Source: Gellertiella hungarica (GTDB lineage Bacteria > Pseudomonadota > Alphaproteobacteria > Rhizobiales > Rhizobiaceae). Taken from it: DNA of 64,000 nt. Where the stretch lies: assembly GCF_014197145.1 (NCBI RefSeq), contig NZ_JACIEZ010000007.1:124001-188000 (forward strand), read 5' to 3'. The position numbers and the translations under genes were made by a program. Shown here one piece after another: positions 62,510 to 64,000 of this stretch; the stretch's first letter is position 1, and the number at the start of each line of letters is the position of its first letter. A model generated the notes under the pieces. The model was not told the origin of the DNA. It was given only the letters and a program-made list of their open reading frames with translations, and did no database searches.

Positions 62510-63397
62510 ATGGATCTCCTCCTCCAGCATGTCATCAATGCGGTGAGCCTCGGCGGCACCTATGCGCTGCTCTCGCTCGGGCTGGCCATCGTCTTCTCGA
62601 TCATCGGGCTCATCAATTTCGCCCATGGCGAGCTGATGACGGCGGCCGGCTACACGATCTTCTTCATGCTGGCGGCGGGCGTGAGCCTTCCGCTCGCGAT
62701 CGTCTTTGCCATTGTCGCCGTGGCGATCCTTGCGATGGGCATCGAACGCGTCGCCTTCCGCCCCATGCGCAAGGCCGACATGACCGGGCTTCTCATCACC
62801 TCCTTCGCCATGAGCATGATCCTGCAGGCCTTCTTCCAGAATGCCATCGGTGCAAGGCCACGGGCGGTCGCCATGCCCGAGGCGCTGTCGGGGGTGGTCA
62901 ATCTCGGTTCGGTCCATCTCGGCATCATCCCGCTGATGTCGATCTCGATAACCGTGGTTGCCCTCGTTGCGCTGAACCTCTTCCTGAAACACACGGTGAT
63001 GGGCATCACCATGCGCGCGGCGGCAGAGGATATCGACGTCGTCCGCCTGCTCGGGTTGAAGGCGGGCCGCGTCGTTGCCACGAGCTTCGCTGTCTCCGGG
63101 GTGCTTGCGGCCACCGCCGCCTTCCTCTGGGTGGCGCAGCGCGGTTCCGTCGATCCGCTGATGGGCTTCGTGCCCGTGCTCAAGGCCTTCGTTGCCACCA
63201 TCGTCGGCGGCCTCGGCTCGCTGACGGGCGCGGTTGCCGGCGGCATGCTGCTCGGCATCGTGGAGGTGCTCGCCCAGGTCGTCCTGCCGCCGAGCATGGT
63301 GGAGTTCCGCGATGCATTCGTGCTCGGCTTCGTCATCCTGCTTCTGCTCGTGCGTCCGCAGGGCCTGCTTCCTGCGCCGACCGGCCGGCGGAGCTGA
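62510..63397 (+). CDS. LivH-type ABC importer permease
   Basis: A 295-residue membrane protein with about eight helices. The family motifs are VNAVSLGGTYALLSLGLAIVFSIIGLINFAHGELM at the start, GIEMRAAAED-like GITMRAAAEDIDVVRLLGL in the coupling loop, and FVATIVGGLGSLTGAVAGGMLLGIVE near the end. It pairs with the LivM half of the fusion to form the channel. Last gene of the importer operon, convergent with the NnrS-like gene. Confidence 0.95.
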   Translation: MDLLLQHVINAVSLGGTYALLSLGLAIVFSIIGLINFAHGELMTAAGYTIFFMLAAGVSLPLAIVFAIVAVAILAMGIERVAFRPMRKADMTGLLITSFAMSMILQAFFQNAIGARPRAVAMPEALSGVVNLGSVHLGIIPLMSISITVVALVALNLFLKHTVMGITMRAAAEDIDVVRLLGLKAGRVVATSFAVSGVLAATAAFLWVAQRGSVDPLMGFVPVLKAFVATIVGGLGSLTGAVAGGMLLGIVEVLAQVVLPPSMVEFRDAFVLGFVILLLLVRPQGLLPAPTGRRS

Positions 63398-63415
63398 TCT
63401 CCTTCCCCTTCGTCT

Positions 63416-64000
63416 TCAGCCCGCACGGGCGGCGCTGAAGACCGGTCGGGGGGAGGGCCGGGCAAGGCTCGGCAGATAGGCGGCGAGAAAGAGAAGCCAG
63501 CCGAGACACATCGATCCGGCTGCCGCCAAAAGCAGCCCCGGCTGACCGGCCGGGTCCGCAAGGAAAAGGCGCAGGAGGGCCGACAGGCTCATCAGGGCGT
63601 ATCCGGTCCCCAGCCTCGCGCCGATGCGAAGCCGCCCGCCTTCCCGCCGCATCGCCGCACGCGCCATGAAACCGTAGATCATCGTGGCGATCGCGCCAGC
63701 GGCCAGCGCGTGCAGCGCCTGATGGGGCAGGATCGGCGTTTCCGGGAGGGCAAGGGTCGTGCCTGCGAGAATGAGCCCGGCCGGCAACCACAGCCAGGAG
63801 AGATAGAGGATCATCAGGGCCCCATATCGCCGGGCGATCCGCCAGGGCCAGCCGCAGCAGGCAAGAAGCAGCAGACAGCCGGACAGGGCAAGCGCGGTCC
63901 CCGCGAGCCGGTCCTCGCCCGCCGCATGCATGGCCCCGGCGGCCACAAGCACCCCGATCCCCCATGCCGGATGCCCAACGTGGCCGGACGCTGCCCCATC
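63416..64000 (-). CDS. NnrS-like membrane protein, C-terminal part (5' end outside window)
   Basis: The minus-strand frame is open from the window edge: DGAASGHVGHPAWGIGVLVAAGAMHAAG precedes the first possible start codon at 63952. About 194 residues are present, with six hydrophobic segments. HQALHALAAGAIATMIYGFMARAAM, with His residues and an Arg/Gly-containing loop (EGGRLRIG), resembles the C-terminal half of NnrS, a haem- and copper-containing membrane protein involved in nitrosative stress and linked to denitrification. The family call rests on this half only. Confidence 0.75.
   Translation of the reverse strand, partial: DGAASGHVGHPAWGIGVLVAAGAMHAAGEDRLAGTALALSGCLLLLACCGWPWRIARRYGALMILYLSWLWLPAGLILAGTTLALPETPILPHQALHALAAGAIATMIYGFMARAAMRREGGRLRIGARLGTGYALMSLSALLRLFLADPAGQPGLLLAAAGSMCLGWLLFLAAYLPSLARPSPRPVFSAARAG

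Overview
The window is a GC-rich stretch of an alphaproteobacterial genome, most likely from the Rhizobiales and probably a Rhizobiaceae-like genus. Four things point there: an intact repABC plasmid/chromid replication module with its antisense RNA and parS palindromes, a eukaryotic-type glutamine synthetase (GlnII) behind a sigma-54 promoter, a three-hairpin anti-Shine-Dalgarno small RNA of the alpha-r14/cuckoo type, and GGAAC...TT promoters like those used by the EcfG/RpoE2 general stress sigma factor. The DNA therefore belongs to, or includes, a secondary replicon. I see no rRNA, tRNA, CRISPR array, transposase or prophage.

Layout. 1-6.5 kb: the end of a chemotaxis receptor, a Gfo/Idh oxidoreductase, an ECF sigma/anti-sigma pair, a BI-1 membrane protein, a cyclopropane fatty acid synthase and a secreted SH3 protein. 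6.7-10.5 kb: repA-parS-repB-ctRNA-repC-parS. 10.5-13.2 kb: the cuckoo-like sRNA, an HNH protein, glnII and an IalB-like secreted protein. 13.2-22.6 kb: a 2809-residue autotransporter, coupled to the IalB gene, and a divergent winged-helix regulator. 22.7-28.2 kb: a small hypothetical, glutaminase, a YdeI-like protein and a MarR-MFS-HlyD efflux operon. 28.2-32.7 kb: DUF808, a small acidic protein, a ferritin-like protein and a three-gene membrane stress operon with three EcfG-like promoters.

32.7-43.8 kb is a sugar-metabolism and glycosyltransferase block. It has two dehydrogenases on the minus strand, then an epimerase, a glycoside-hydrolase/epimerase fusion, a GT4-like transferase, three CgeB-like transferases and a methyltransferase on the plus strand. 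No described pathway that I recognise fits this set. 43.7-48.2 kb: a 40-residue membrane protein, a parS-like palindrome, DUF1003, DUF1810 and a divergent oxyR/katG pair. 48.2-54.8 kb: an alpha-oxoamine synthase (possible CqsA/LqsA-like autoinducer synthase), an Omp25/31-type porin, a six-helix membrane histidine kinase with a single-domain response regulator, and a second chemotaxis receptor. 54.8-63.4 kb: an operon for an amine or amide substrate (RpiR regulator, isochorismatase-like hydrolase, glutamine-synthetase-like ligase, N-formylglutamate amidohydrolase) divergent from a Liv-type ABC importer in which permease and ATPase are fused. The window ends inside an NnrS-like gene.

Three genes carry apparent lesions: an ochre codon exactly at the catalytic Tyr of the fused epimerase, an opal codon at a Trp of katG, and a one-base deletion near the end of the third CgeB-like gene. 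In each case the reading frame continues past the lesion with clear homology. They are either base-call errors or recent inactivations, and should be checked first. The best candidates for undescribed biology are the glycan cluster and the alpha-oxoamine synthase/kinase neighbourhood.
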